A stretch of DNA of 36,186 nt from Sphingomonadales bacterium 63-6 (lineage in GTDB: Bacteria; Pseudomonadota; Alphaproteobacteria; Sphingomonadales; Sphingomonadaceae). The translations under genes were made by a program, and so were the position numbers. Location: positions 1 to 36,186 of the forward strand of contig MKUB01000196.1 in assembly GCA_001898545.1 (NCBI GenBank). The letters run 5' to 3'. Shown piece after piece: positions 7,070 through 14,849 of this stretch (within the stretch, counting starts at the first letter, position 1; every line of letters begins with the position of its first letter). The notes below the pieces were generated by a model. That model was not told the DNA's origin. It ran no database searches and saw only the letters and a program-made list of their open reading frames with translations.

Positions 7070-7656
7070 TGGAGCGCCCCCAGCCCTTCCCGGCACACCC
7101 TGGCTTCACGCGCCCGCCGGGCGACCAGACCGCGCGAGACGGCGCCGCCTGCGCGGTTCCACCAAATTATGGCACTACACCCGGCGGGATAGTTGAATGC
7201 ATTGAACCGGGTTCGCGCAGTGGACGCGCAATAGCGACCGGGGCCCACATTATAGGCGAGCGAGACGGCGGCGAAGCGGGGGCCTTCCCGGCGGCGCTCG
7301 GTCACGGGATCGGCGGAAAGGGCAAGGCCGGGCGTGCAGGCCATGACAGCGGAGGCATGTTTCACCAGCTCTTCTTCCAGCATGGCCGCGCATTGGCTTT
7401 CGGTGAATTTCATCCCCGGCAGGATGGGCCGCCCCTGATAGGTAGTGATGCCGTCGCAGGCGGTGGGCACGCCCACCATGTCCAGATAGGCCACCAGATA
7501 TTGCCGCCCGGAAATGTGGCGGACCTGCAGTTGCCCGGCCTGCCCCAGGCTGGCTTCCACCTTGCGACCGCTTTCTTCCATCGGGATGAAAGCCCCCAGG
7601 GCGAGTGCCACCCCGCTGCCCACCAGCATGGCGAGGGAGAGTTTGCCCCGGCTCAT
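7066..7656 (-). CDS. Phage lysozyme-type endolysin (GH24-like) with N-terminal SAR-type segment
   Basis: The product is 196 aa. Residues 5-25 (KLSLAMLVGSGVALALGAFI) form a Gly/Ala-rich, weakly hydrophobic helix like the signal-anchor-release segment of P21-type endolysins, which are exported without the holin and activated on release. The lysozyme core shows AYLDMVGVPTACDGITT (Asp59, Thr65), then TESQCAAMLEEEL and SLAYNVGPG. The Glu that normally sits nine residues before the Asp (EG-x4-AYxD) is replaced by Gly50-Arg51, so the catalytic acid is not where the classic motif predicts. ATG 7656 overlaps the holin stop (ATGA) and has GGGAGG upstream. The longer 343-aa track ORF is spurious before this ATG. 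Confidence 0.8.
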   Translation of the reverse strand: MSRGKLSLAMLVGSGVALALGAFIPMEESGRKVEASLGQAGQLQVRHISGRQYLVAYLDMVGVPTACDGITTYQGRPILPGMKFTESQCAAMLEEELVKHASAVMACTPGLALSADPVTERRREGPRFAAVSLAYNVGPGRYCASTARTRFNAFNYPAGCSAIIWWNRAGGAVSRGLVARRAREARVCREGLGALH

Positions 7657-7850
7657 GGCTGCCCCTCCCCCCGGCGCACAAGGCGCTGGATGGTGGGCGA
7701 TTCGTAAATGCGGATGGCCGTCCAGACGACCGAGAGCAGCGCCGCGATAGAGGGCAGCCACTGGACGATGGAAGCCACCACTGTGCCAATCGATACTGCA
7801 TCGATCGTATGCTTGGTGCCGCTGGACAGATTGCTGAAGAAGTCGCGCAT
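7653..7850 (-). CDS. Holin (small, possibly pinholin-like)
   Basis: This 65-aa protein has a hydrophobic region (VSIGTVVASIVQWLPSIAAL, then LSVVWTAIRIYE) that can form two short membrane spans, and a basic tail IQRLVRRGEGQP. It lies immediately before the endolysin with a 4-bp overlap. A very small holin together with a SAR-type endolysin would fit a pinholin system, in which the membrane is depolarised and does not open large holes. That pairing is inference. The start is ATG 7850 with GGAG upstream. The 141-aa track ORF starts inside the preceding gene in the wrong frame. Confidence 0.75.
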   Translation of the reverse strand: MRDFFSNLSSGTKHTIDAVSIGTVVASIVQWLPSIAALLSVVWTAIRIYESPTIQRLVRRGEGQP

Positions 7851-7864
7851 GTCGGCAGCTCCGA

Positions 7865-8779
7865 TCAGGCCTTGAGATCGACGGCCGGGGTGAAGGCATC
7901 CCCGTGGAAGCGGCCCCCTTCGGCAAAGTCGCGCGCGGCCAGGGCATTGATTGAGTTGAGCATCGCCAGCCCCTTGGCAGTGACATTCGCGCCCGGTGCG
8001 TCCGAGAAATCCAGCACATCGAGCTGGGCCCGGTAAATGATGCCGGAGCATGCCTTGTTGTAATTGATGGTGTCCCACGAGCCCATCGCGCCGACATTGG
8101 CCATGGCGCGCTGAAATGCGCCGTTAAGCGTAGCGGCCCTGGTCCCTCGCCAGCCTTTTGCCGCTGCGCACATCACGCCCGGAACATCGAGCGCGATATG
8201 GTCCTGCCGGATGCCGATCCAGTTTTCACGCGCTGCATCGGGCGGAGCCCCTTCCCCCCGCTGCAGCTGCACGATGTAGCTGCCGGTCTGCCCGAACGAG
8301 GCCGCCATGTGGCCCCAGCTCTGGGGGTTCGTATTGGGGCCGCCATATTCGCGGGTCTTGCGCACCCAGAGGCTGAGCATCACCGAATAATTCTCGCCCG
8401 CGCCGCAATTGGCAGCCAGCCAGTTTGCGAGGGTCTGGCTTAGGCAGAGCGAGAAGTTCGATTGCGCATCCTGTGCGCCCGCCTGGGTGCTGGCGATGTG
8501 AATGCCGCCCTTCGCGGTAATTTCGCCAGCAGCGAAGTCGTTCGCCATGGTGTTGTAGGCTTCGACATCGCATTGGCTGGCCGTAAGGCCGGACAGGGCG
8601 GAGGCGCGATCGCGCATGAGATTGGGGAGCGTGACGCCATTGGCGGGTACATTTTCCATCTCCGCGAAGCCCGCGTCCCACAGGAACACGGTGCTGTCCC
8701 ACACGCCTTCGTAAGGCTGCAGTTTTCCAAAGGGCGAGGTGCTGGCCGCCCCCGCAAGCTGAAGTGCTGATCCGGTCAT
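7865..8779 (-). CDS. Unknown phage protein in the lysis operon (304 aa)
   Basis: I do not recognise a family. The protein is neutral, rich in Ala, Gly, Asn and aromatic residues, and lacks a signal peptide or membrane spans. Near the N-terminus are YEGVWDSTVFLWDAG and LTASQCDVEAYNTM. Later segments include ANWLAANCGAGENYSVMLSL and SGIIYRAQLDVLDF. It sits 4 bp after the SGNH esterase gene and 14 bp before the holin, so the three share a transcript. It could be a virion adhesin or spike partner of the esterase. Composition fits a structural protein, but the function is open. Confidence 0.6.
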   Translation of the reverse strand: MTGSALQLAGAASTSPFGKLQPYEGVWDSTVFLWDAGFAEMENVPANGVTLPNLMRDRASALSGLTASQCDVEAYNTMANDFAAGEITAKGGIHIASTQAGAQDAQSNFSLCLSQTLANWLAANCGAGENYSVMLSLWVRKTREYGGPNTNPQSWGHMAASFGQTGSYIVQLQRGEGAPPDAARENWIGIRQDHIALDVPGVMCAAAKGWRGTRAATLNGAFQRAMANVGAMGSWDTINYNKACSGIIYRAQLDVLDFSDAPGANVTAKGLAMLNSINALAARDFAEGGRFHGDAFTPAVDLKA

Positions 8780-8783
8780 TCGC

Positions 8784-10046
8784 TCAAATCCATCCTAGTT
8801 CGCGCAGGCGCTGGTCGATGTAGAAAGCTTCCTGTCCGTAGCCGGGATCGTTCATGTGAGTGGCATCGAGTGGGAAGTTGGTGAGGAAGCTGGGTGGGAG
8901 GCTGCCATTTGCGATCTTCGCATCGTCATCGGTGGTGGGCGTGATTCCTGCCCGCGCCAGCGCCGCGTAGCTGGAGAGATATTCCAGCGAGTTGACGAAG
9001 CGGCGGCCATAGCGGTTGAGCATGGCGGCATGAATGCTGGCCCGAGCGGAAAGGGTGGAGGTGGTGAAACCGATGACGAGGAAGCGCCGCACCGGCCGGG
9101 TCTGGCTGTTGACGATGGAGTCGATCATCGCCAGCAGCTGCTCGGTATCGGCATAGCCACCATTCTGGCCGATCTTCACGATCAGGATGTCCCCGCGCCG
9201 ATTGGCATAGGCATCGGTCACTATCGGGGCGGGGAAAGGCACCGGCACCGCAGTGCCATTGGCCAGGCGCGTGAAGGTGTAGACCCCGCCGCTCAGGCTG
9301 AGAATGCCGGAAACGCCTGCGATTGTGCAGGGATTGATGCCAGTGGCGCCCTGAAGCAGTGGGGCAACGGCTTCGCCATCCACGCTCTTGAGCGTGATGG
9401 TGACGCCCCCGCTCGCCGGAATGGCTCCCCCTGAAACCGTCGCGATCCAAGGCCAGGTGCCGAAGCGTCCGGCAATGGTACGCGCGGTTTCCCCGCCCAC
9501 GCCAAGGTTGCGCACCGTGCGGCCGGTGAGCGTGGCCAGCGCGGCCGGATAGGAAATGGTCGCTCCGGCCCCGGCGGTGAGGCTGTCCCCCACGCAGGCA
9601 ATGTCCGGCCCGGAAATACCGCCATTGGCCAAGGCAGGGTAATTCGCGGCAATGATCGCCTGCACCGCGCCCGCCGGGATGATGGCGCTATTGTCCAGCG
9701 CGATCCGCCATTTGCCGTTCGCCAGGACACCGCCCAGCACGTTGCGCGCCGCATCCACGACCACGAACAGCCATCCAGAATCAGGCGGGCAGGCAAGAAA
9801 GGTGACGCCGCCGCCCAGCGGGACGATGGCATCATCGGCCAGCGCCAGCTTCCACTTGCCCGTGGCTCGCTCGATCAGGGCGAAGATATTGCGATCGTCA
9901 TCGACCAGCGCATGCGAGTAGATTGAGTCATGGAAGGGGACGGTGCGCAGCGAGCCGAAGCGCTCCACAAGATCGCTTTTCGTCTCCCCGCCGCTGCGCG
10001 CAATCACATCTTCATCAAGCATTTTGAAGGGGGACGGCTGCGACAT
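8784..10046 (-). CDS. SGNH/GDSL-family esterase, probable virion-associated polysaccharide deacetylase
   Basis: The product is 420 aa. Residues 1-145 contain two related beta-type segments (RNIFALIERATGKWKLALA and RNVLGGVLANGKWRIALDN). The hydrolase part then shows block I CVGDSLTAG (Ser155), block II LGVGGETA, block III KIGQNGG (Asn295) and block V DATHMNDPG (Asp394, His397), the full Ser-Gly-Asn-His set. An insert of about 80 residues separates blocks II and III. Such enzymes on phage tails typically remove acetyl groups from host surface glycans. ATG 10046 has AGAGGG upstream, and the 449-aa track ORF adds an unsupported leader. The gene opens the leftward lysis operon, an unusual place for a tail enzyme. 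Confidence 0.8.
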   Translation of the reverse strand: MSQPSPFKMLDEDVIARSGGETKSDLVERFGSLRTVPFHDSIYSHALVDDDRNIFALIERATGKWKLALADDAIVPLGGGVTFLACPPDSGWLFVVVDAARNVLGGVLANGKWRIALDNSAIIPAGAVQAIIAANYPALANGGISGPDIACVGDSLTAGAGATISYPAALATLTGRTVRNLGVGGETARTIAGRFGTWPWIATVSGGAIPASGGVTITLKSVDGEAVAPLLQGATGINPCTIAGVSGILSLSGGVYTFTRLANGTAVPVPFPAPIVTDAYANRRGDILIVKIGQNGGYADTEQLLAMIDSIVNSQTRPVRRFLVIGFTTSTLSARASIHAAMLNRYGRRFVNSLEYLSSYAALARAGITPTTDDDAKIANGSLPPSFLTNFPLDATHMNDPGYGQEAFYIDQRLRELGWI

Positions 10047-10113
10047 GGGGGCCCTCTGGCAGTGGTTATGTTCCCACCTTTGCCTGCCCCCACGCTCCTC
10101 TCTACCGGCGGCC

Positions 10114-10136
10114 CTTGTGGTGCCGGCCATCACAAA
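10114..10136. promoter_or_regulatory. Interrupted dyad between lysis operon and gene J (candidate late-activator site)
   Basis: The site reads CTTGTGGT-N7-ATCACAAA, an inverted repeat with one mismatch in the TTGTGGT half. It lies in the 134-bp gap between the divergent SGNH and J genes. The same pattern with the same 7-bp spacer stands before gene V (14794-14816). P2 Ogr-type activators bind interrupted dyads upstream of late promoters, so this is a candidate site that could serve both directions. Confidence 0.5.
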
Positions 10137-10180
10137 GGGGCCTGCTGGCCGTCGCGCAAGGGGAGTGGCGAAGTGCGCCC

Positions 10181-11065
10181 ATGCCCTTCACTGCCATCGA
10201 TCTTTCCCAACTGCCCGCGCCGGTCGCCGTCGATCCGCTGGATTACGAGGCGATCCTGGCCGAGATGCTGGCCAGATATCAGAATCTGTTCCCCGATTTC
10301 GTGCCGGTGGAGAGCGATCCTGCCATGCGCGTGCTGCAGGTGGCGGCATGGTTCCGCCTGCTGGACCGGCAAAAGGCCAATGACGATGCCGTGGGCGCGA
10401 TGCTGGCCTATGCCACAGGCGCGGATCTGGACCAGATCGGGGCGCGCTTTGGCGTCCAGCGGTTGCAGATTTCCCCCGCCGATCCCGAACAGAACCTGCC
10501 CGCCGTCATGGAATCGGATGCCGATCTGCGCTTCCGCATCACGCTGGCGCCGGAAGGCTATTCAGTGGCCGGGCCGGAAGGGGCCTATCTCTATTATGCG
10601 CTGACGGCGGATAGCCAGGTGGCATCGGTTACGGCGCGCAGCCCCGCCCCGGCCGAAGTGGAAATCCATGTGCTGTCGCGCGCGGCCGAGGGCACTGCAT
10701 CGCCTGAGCTGATCGCCACGGTTGCCGCTGCCCTGTCCGACAAGACAGTGCGCCCCATCGGCGACCGGGTGACGGTGCAATCCGCCACTATCGTGCCCTA
10801 TGAAATCGAAGCGAGCATCACCAGCTTCGCCGGGCCGGATGCCTCCATAGTCATGGCCAATGCCCAGGCGCGGATTGAACAATTCGTGGCCGACAACCGC
10901 AAGATCGGGCGGGACATCACCCGCGCTGCCATCAATGCCGCCCTGTTTGTGGGCGGGGCGCAGAATGTGTCCATCCTGTCCCCGGCGGAAGACATCGTGC
11001 TGGACGATACGCAGGCGGCAATCTGCACCGGCATTACCATTACCCATGCGGGCATTGCCGAATGA
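10181..11065 (+). CDS. J: Baseplate assembly protein J
   Basis: The product is about 294 aa and belongs to the P2 gpJ / Mu gp47 baseplate wedge family. Typical features are the N-terminal YEAILAEMLARYQNLFPDFV, the SDPAMRVLQVAAWFR helix, AVGAMLAYATGADLDQIGAR, and the central AAALSDKTVRPIGDRVTVQS segment. The track ORF starts upstream at 10115 inside the control region, while ATG 10181 (MPFTAIDLSQLP) is the family start. The nearest ribosome-site-like purine run (AAGGGGAG) is 15 bases away. It overlaps gene I by ATGA. Confidence 0.92.
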   Translation: MPFTAIDLSQLPAPVAVDPLDYEAILAEMLARYQNLFPDFVPVESDPAMRVLQVAAWFRLLDRQKANDDAVGAMLAYATGADLDQIGARFGVQRLQISPADPEQNLPAVMESDADLRFRITLAPEGYSVAGPEGAYLYYALTADSQVASVTARSPAPAEVEIHVLSRAAEGTASPELIATVAAALSDKTVRPIGDRVTVQSATIVPYEIEASITSFAGPDASIVMANAQARIEQFVADNRKIGRDITRAAINAALFVGGAQNVSILSPAEDIVLDDTQAAICTGITITHAGIAE

Positions 11066-11706
11066 GTGTCCTGCCGCCCAATGCCAGCCCGCAGATGCGC
11101 GCACTGGAACAGGCCGTGGCCGTGCCCCCTTTGCCGGACCGGACGATCCGCGATTATTGGGATCCCTATCGCTGCCCGGAATATCTGCTGCCCTGGCTGG
11201 CCTGGTCTTTCTCGGTCGATAATTGGGATGCGGGCTGGCCCATTGCCGTGCGCCGCGCGGTGATTGCCAGTTCGATTGAAATCCACCGGCGCAAGGGCAC
11301 GCTGGCGGCCGTGGAACAGGCGATCAGCGCCTTTGGCGCGGCCATTGCCATTCGCGAATGGTGGCAGTCCGATCCCCCGGCGGAGCGCGGCACTTTCAAT
11401 GTCGTGCTGTCCCTCGCCGCCGTGGATGGCGCGCCGCCCAGCGAGGAATATCTCACCTCCGTCATTCGCGAGATCGAGAGGACCAAGCCCCTTTCGCGCC
11501 ACTTCACCTTTACCCAGGGGCTGGAGGCGAAAGCCGCGCCTGCCATGGCCATGGCGGCTCGCCCGGTGGCCTATGCCCGCCTGCGTTTTTCCGCAGTTTC
11601 CGCCCCTGAAATCGACCTGTCCAATGTCCTTTCCGATCCGGACAGCGGCGCATTCCTGACCGACCCCGACAGCGGCCAGTTGCTGACCGCGCCCGTTCCG
11701 GTCTGA
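11062..11706 (+). CDS. I: Phage tail protein I (baseplate)
   Basis: The product is 214 aa and belongs to the P2 gpI family, a baseplate wedge component that links J to the fibres. Family marks are LPPNASPQMRALEQAV near the N-terminus, then IRDYWDPYRCPEYLLPWLAW and VRRAVIASSIEIHRRKGT. Its start overlaps the J stop by 4 bp. It has no known enzymatic role. The order J-I-fibre matches P2. Confidence 0.92.
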   Translation: MSVLPPNASPQMRALEQAVAVPPLPDRTIRDYWDPYRCPEYLLPWLAWSFSVDNWDAGWPIAVRRAVIASSIEIHRRKGTLAAVEQAISAFGAAIAIREWWQSDPPAERGTFNVVLSLAAVDGAPPSEEYLTSVIREIERTKPLSRHFTFTQGLEAKAAPAMAMAARPVAYARLRFSAVSAPEIDLSNVLSDPDSGAFLTDPDSGQLLTAPVPV

Positions 11707-11725
11707 CCATCCAAGGATCCCCGCG

Positions 11726-13420
11726 ATGGCCTTTACCCTGACTGTCACCAATATGGGCTTTGCCGCGCTGGTGAATGCCCAGCACACAGGCACCGCCCCG
11801 GTCACCATTGCCGCATTCGGCCTGTCCGAAGATGCTCTGGCCCCCGCCCCCGCACTGACCAGCCTGCCGGGAGAAGTGAAGCGCCTGGCGACCCTATCCG
11901 GTGATCAGGTGGATGATGGCACCATTCACCTGGTGGTGCGCGACGACAGCGCCGACAGCTACACCATGCGCAGCGTGGGGCTTTATCTGGCCGATGGCAC
12001 CTTGTTCGCCATCTATGGCCAGGAAGAACCGATCATCGCCAAGGCGGCGGCTTCCATGATGCTGCTGGCGGTGGATGCCCGCTTTGCCAATATCGATGCG
12101 GCGCTGCTGAGCTTTGGCGATACCAACTTCCTCAATCCCCCGGCCACAACCGAGCGGCTTGGCGTGGTGGAGCTGGCGACGCTAGCAGAGGCTCAGGCGG
12201 GCGTGGATGCCGAACGCCCCGTGCCGCCCGCCGCCCTGCTGGGCGCCGTTACTGCCTGGCTGAATGCCCGCTTCGGCATGGGGAACAGCGGCATCTGGCA
12301 CCCCGGCAATGATGGGGCTGGATCGGGGCTGGATGCGGATTTGTGGCGTGGGCAGACCCCGGCGCAATTCCTGGACAGCTATGTCACTGCCGCACTGGTG
12401 CTGGCGCGGCTTGGCTTCACGCCGGTCAACAAGGCGGGCGATGTTATGACTGGGCCGCTCGCCCTGCCCGGCGCGCCCACTGCCAGCCTTCACGCCACCA
12501 CGAAGAAATACGTAGATGATCTGGTGGCAGGCGCCGGGATCGGCTTCACCCCTGTGAACCGGGCTGGCGACACCATGACCGGGCGCCTGACCCTGTCCGA
12601 TGTTCCGCTGAACATCATGCATGCGGCCAATAAGGGCTATGTTGACGATCAGACCGCCGCCGCTGCTGTGCTGGCCCGGCTGATGACAGTGGACGGCGCA
12701 GGGTCCGGTCTGGATGCGGATCTGTGGCGCGGGCAGACCCCGGCGCAGTTCCTGGACAGCTTCGTGACCACCGCCCTTGTCCTCGCCCGGATCGGCTACA
12801 CCCCGCTCAATCGCGCGGGCGACATTCTGGGCGGCTTCCTGACGCTGCATGCCGCGCCCAGCGCCGCAATGCATGCGGCGAACAAGGGCTATGTCGATAC
12901 TGCCGTGGCCGGGGCCGCGCTGGGCTTCACCCCGGTAAACCGCGCGGGCGATACGATGACCGGGCGGCTCACCCTCTCCGCCGCGCCCACTTCCAATTTG
13001 CATGCCGCCACCAAGCAATATGCCGACCAGCTGGTGACGGCGGCGGCGCTGCTGGCCAAGCTGGTGACCGTGGACGGAGCAGGCTCCGGCCTGGATGCCG
13101 ATATGCTGGACGGATACCACGCGGGCGATTTTGACCGCATTACCGCCAGAAGCCACGCCGCCACCGGCTATCGCATCCATGCCGATGGCTTCAAGGAAAT
13201 GTGGGGCAGCGCCTATGTGCCGGCAGGCGGCACCACCAATGTCGAGTTCCCCAATGGCGGCTTTTCCAGCTGGGTGAACCTCAGCCTGGGCGTGTCGATC
13301 CGCGCCAGCGGCGGCACGCAGGACAATGTGGGCTGGACCACCAAGAGCACCAGCGGCTTCACCCTGCGCAATGTCGAGGGGATCGGCCAGCAGGTGGAAT
13401 GGTCCGCCAGAGGCGTTTGA
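11726..13420 (+). CDS. H: Tail fibre protein (P2 gpH-like) with internal repeats
   Basis: The product is 564 aa. The N-terminal 150 residues resemble the conserved tail-fibre attachment domain (GFAALVNAQHTGTAPVTIAA, VGLYLADGTLFAIYGQ). The shaft is built from repeats of the forms GSGLDADLWRGQTPAQFLDS and GFTPVNRAGDTMTGRLTLS followed by HAATKKYVDD. The C-terminal 90 residues (HADGFKEMWGSAYVPAGGTT and later FSSWVNLSLGVSI) resemble the knob domain of gp53-like fibres that binds the host receptor. It follows gene I by 19 bp and is followed by a small gene. The receptor specificity cannot be read. Confidence 0.88.
   Translation: MAFTLTVTNMGFAALVNAQHTGTAPVTIAAFGLSEDALAPAPALTSLPGEVKRLATLSGDQVDDGTIHLVVRDDSADSYTMRSVGLYLADGTLFAIYGQEEPIIAKAAASMMLLAVDARFANIDAALLSFGDTNFLNPPATTERLGVVELATLAEAQAGVDAERPVPPAALLGAVTAWLNARFGMGNSGIWHPGNDGAGSGLDADLWRGQTPAQFLDSYVTAALVLARLGFTPVNKAGDVMTGPLALPGAPTASLHATTKKYVDDLVAGAGIGFTPVNRAGDTMTGRLTLSDVPLNIMHAANKGYVDDQTAAAAVLARLMTVDGAGSGLDADLWRGQTPAQFLDSFVTTALVLARIGYTPLNRAGDILGGFLTLHAAPSAAMHAANKGYVDTAVAGAALGFTPVNRAGDTMTGRLTLSAAPTSNLHAATKQYADQLVTAAALLAKLVTVDGAGSGLDADMLDGYHAGDFDRITARSHAATGYRIHADGFKEMWGSAYVPAGGTTNVEFPNGGFSSWVNLSLGVSIRASGGTQDNVGWTTKSTSGFTLRNVEGIGQQVEWSARGV
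12313..13110 (+). repeat. Imperfect coding repeats in the tail-fibre shaft
   Basis: At DNA level, unit GGxTCxGGxCTGGATGCxGA-type segments recur at about 12317, 12703 and 13083. They alternate with four copies of the GFTPVNRAGDTMTG module. The copies are similar at nucleotide level and keep the reading frame, so the shaft length could change by recombination. Confidence 0.7.
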
Positions 13421-13434
13421 GAAAGGACAATCAC

Positions 13435-13635
13435 ATGAAGATCTCTGTCGGCAAGTTCGACCCGGAAACCCGCACGGTGGCGGTAACCTTCACCCATGAA
13501 AAGGTGCGCCACCGCCGCCTGATCAATGCCGCCCTGGACGCGGATGGCAATTACGACCGCAAGGCCACACGCGAGCTGATCGACGCCCAGGCACGCGGGG
13601 TGGAATACAAGATCGAGCGGGGGATTATTGGGTGA
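13435..13635 (+). CDS. Small protein downstream of the tail fibre (66 aa)
   Basis: From ATG 13435 (AAAGGA nine bases upstream) the frame encodes MKISVGKFDPETRTVAVTFT and ends EYKIERGIIG. The 144-aa track ORF reads the fibre gene in another frame before this start. Position after the fibre suggests a role in fibre assembly or attachment, comparable to P2 G by place only. It is much shorter than usual fibre chaperones. No recognised domain. Confidence 0.65.
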   Translation: MKISVGKFDPETRTVAVTFTHEKVRHRRLINAALDADGNYDRKATRELIDAQARGVEYKIERGIIG

Positions 13636-13731
13636 GTCGTCTTTTCGCCCCGCATTTGCAACGAAACGTACAATACGGTTGATCCAACGATCGCCGCTAA
13701 CGTAAACAGTGCCCAACTAGGCGGGGGGCCC

Positions 13732-14121
13732 ATGGCAGTCGAAATTACAATCTCTGCTGAACAGTTAACCGGTTTCAGTAAGCCTGCGCAGGAGGCGATT
13801 GTGAAAGCCGGATCGGAGTTCGTCCAGGCGGTGATCGATGAGGCCAATCGACTGGAATCGAGTCACAATGCTGATGGCGGGCCGATTGAAATAACTCGCG
13901 GAATGGTAAGCGACGCAGTTGTTATACAGCGCCGAGCACTGAAACGAAAACAAAGCGAACCAAGAACAAAAATATTTAGAGCCGCTTCATCAATTTTCTC
14001 AATTATACTCGGATTTATGTACGACACCGAATCACTACAAAATCCAATTTTCCTTGCATTTTTTATGCTATTCGGAGCAATAACAATACTTCTCGTAACT
14101 TATTCCACTATCAAGGATTAA
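13732..14121 (+). CDS. Two-span membrane protein with N-terminal histone-fold-like segment (unknown)
   Basis: The product is 129 aa. Residues 8-70 have three predicted helices, SKPAQEAIVKAGSEFVQAVI-DEANRL, a loop with PIEIT, and RGMVSDAVVIQRRAL. The order short helix, long helix, 'IEIT' strand, helix is reminiscent of a histone fold, but this is a visual impression. Residues 80-97 and 104-124 are membrane spans (LAFFMLFGAITILLVTYST). The gene is AT-rich and lies 3 bp before the HEPN-like gene, so the two form a cassette inserted between the fibre genes and V. Confidence 0.6.
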   Translation: MAVEITISAEQLTGFSKPAQEAIVKAGSEFVQAVIDEANRLESSHNADGGPIEITRGMVSDAVVIQRRALKRKQSEPRTKIFRAASSIFSIILGFMYDTESLQNPIFLAFFMLFGAITILLVTYSTIKD

Positions 14122-14124
14122 CCT

Positions 14125-14787
14125 GTGGAAGAAAATCAACAAGACCCGATAGTTCAGAGATTGTTCTTTGAACGGAATCAGGATTTAAAGTTACGACAGC
14201 AGAAGTGGATGCAGATAGACATTGCTCTTCGGACCTATTCGTATCTTGGCCTCGTAATCAGCCTGATATCAGCGGGTGCATTTGCGTTCTCGTTTCTGAA
14301 CGTAAAATTGACCAACAACCAGCTGGTCGCCTTAATTGTGGCAGGAGTTGGACTGCTGCTCTCAATTCTATCTTTTATGCTCTTGAGAATTCGGAGCCAG
14401 CTACAAAAGAGAATTTTCGATTTCGAAATCGGCACCACAACACCTTATTATCTGATGGATGAAACATCTCTTTCCGCGGAAGTCGTGATGAAGTGGGCAG
14501 AATTTGAAAGAATTGCCCGTCAGATAACGAGTAAAGACGGAAAGCCTTACGGTCAGAAATCCATTAAAATAATCATTAAGGATGTTTCAGAATTAGGCAT
14601 AATCAGCCCCAACGACATTCAATATTTGTCCATACTTCTTGAAATAAGAAATTCAATAGTACATGGAGAAGGGTTGCGCGATTTCTACGCTGCATCCCAT
14701 TCTTTAGAAAAGCTTGATATAATCATCAGGGAAATCAAGAATGAATTACAAGCTCCCCCGGACAGAAACTTAATACATAACAGCTGA
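14125..14787 (+). CDS. Membrane protein with C-terminal HEPN-like domain (candidate effector)
   Basis: The product is 220 aa and starts at GTG 14125. Two membrane spans lie at about 38-60 (YLGLVISLISAGAFAFSF) and 66-88 (LVALIVAGVGLLLSILSFML). The cytoplasmic C-terminal domain is helical and contains LLEIRNSIVHGEG, an R-x4-H motif (Arg175, His180) of the kind that forms the active site in HEPN RNases. A second helix (VVMKWAEFERIARQI) fits the family pattern. Many HEPN proteins are toxin or abortive-infection RNases, while others are inactive binding domains. The gene is AT-rich compared with tail genes and has no place in P2 morphogenesis. Confidence 0.65.
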   Translation: MEENQQDPIVQRLFFERNQDLKLRQQKWMQIDIALRTYSYLGLVISLISAGAFAFSFLNVKLTNNQLVALIVAGVGLLLSILSFMLLRIRSQLQKRIFDFEIGTTTPYYLMDETSLSAEVVMKWAEFERIARQITSKDGKPYGQKSIKIIIKDVSELGIISPNDIQYLSILLEIRNSIVHGEGLRDFYAASHSLEKLDIIIREIKNELQAPPDRNLIHNS

Positions 14788-14793
14788 TTTAGC

Positions 14794-14816
14794 TTTGTGG
14801 TTCTCGTCACCACAAA
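14794..14816. promoter_or_regulatory. Perfect interrupted dyad upstream of gene V (candidate late-activator site)
   Basis: TTTGTGGT-N7-ACCACAAA is a perfect 8-bp inverted repeat, starting 6 bases after the HEPN-like stop and 33 bases before the V start. It matches the dyad at 10114-10136 in both half-site sequence and spacer length. It would also fold as an RNA hairpin. I infer a P2 PV-like late promoter site used by the Ogr-like protein, which lets V be expressed independently of the inserted cassette. Confidence 0.55.
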
Positions 14817-14849
14817 CGCCACCTTTTGCGCAAAGAAGGTCAGGCCGCG

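Noticed and set aside
12313-13110. CRISPR-like array from repeated DNA
   Set aside because: The repeats are long, coding, in frame and imperfect; there are no uniform spacers or cas genes.
11726-13420. Diversity-generating retroelement acting on the tail fibre
   Set aside because: The fibre has shaft repeats, but no reverse transcriptase or template repeat is present in the window.
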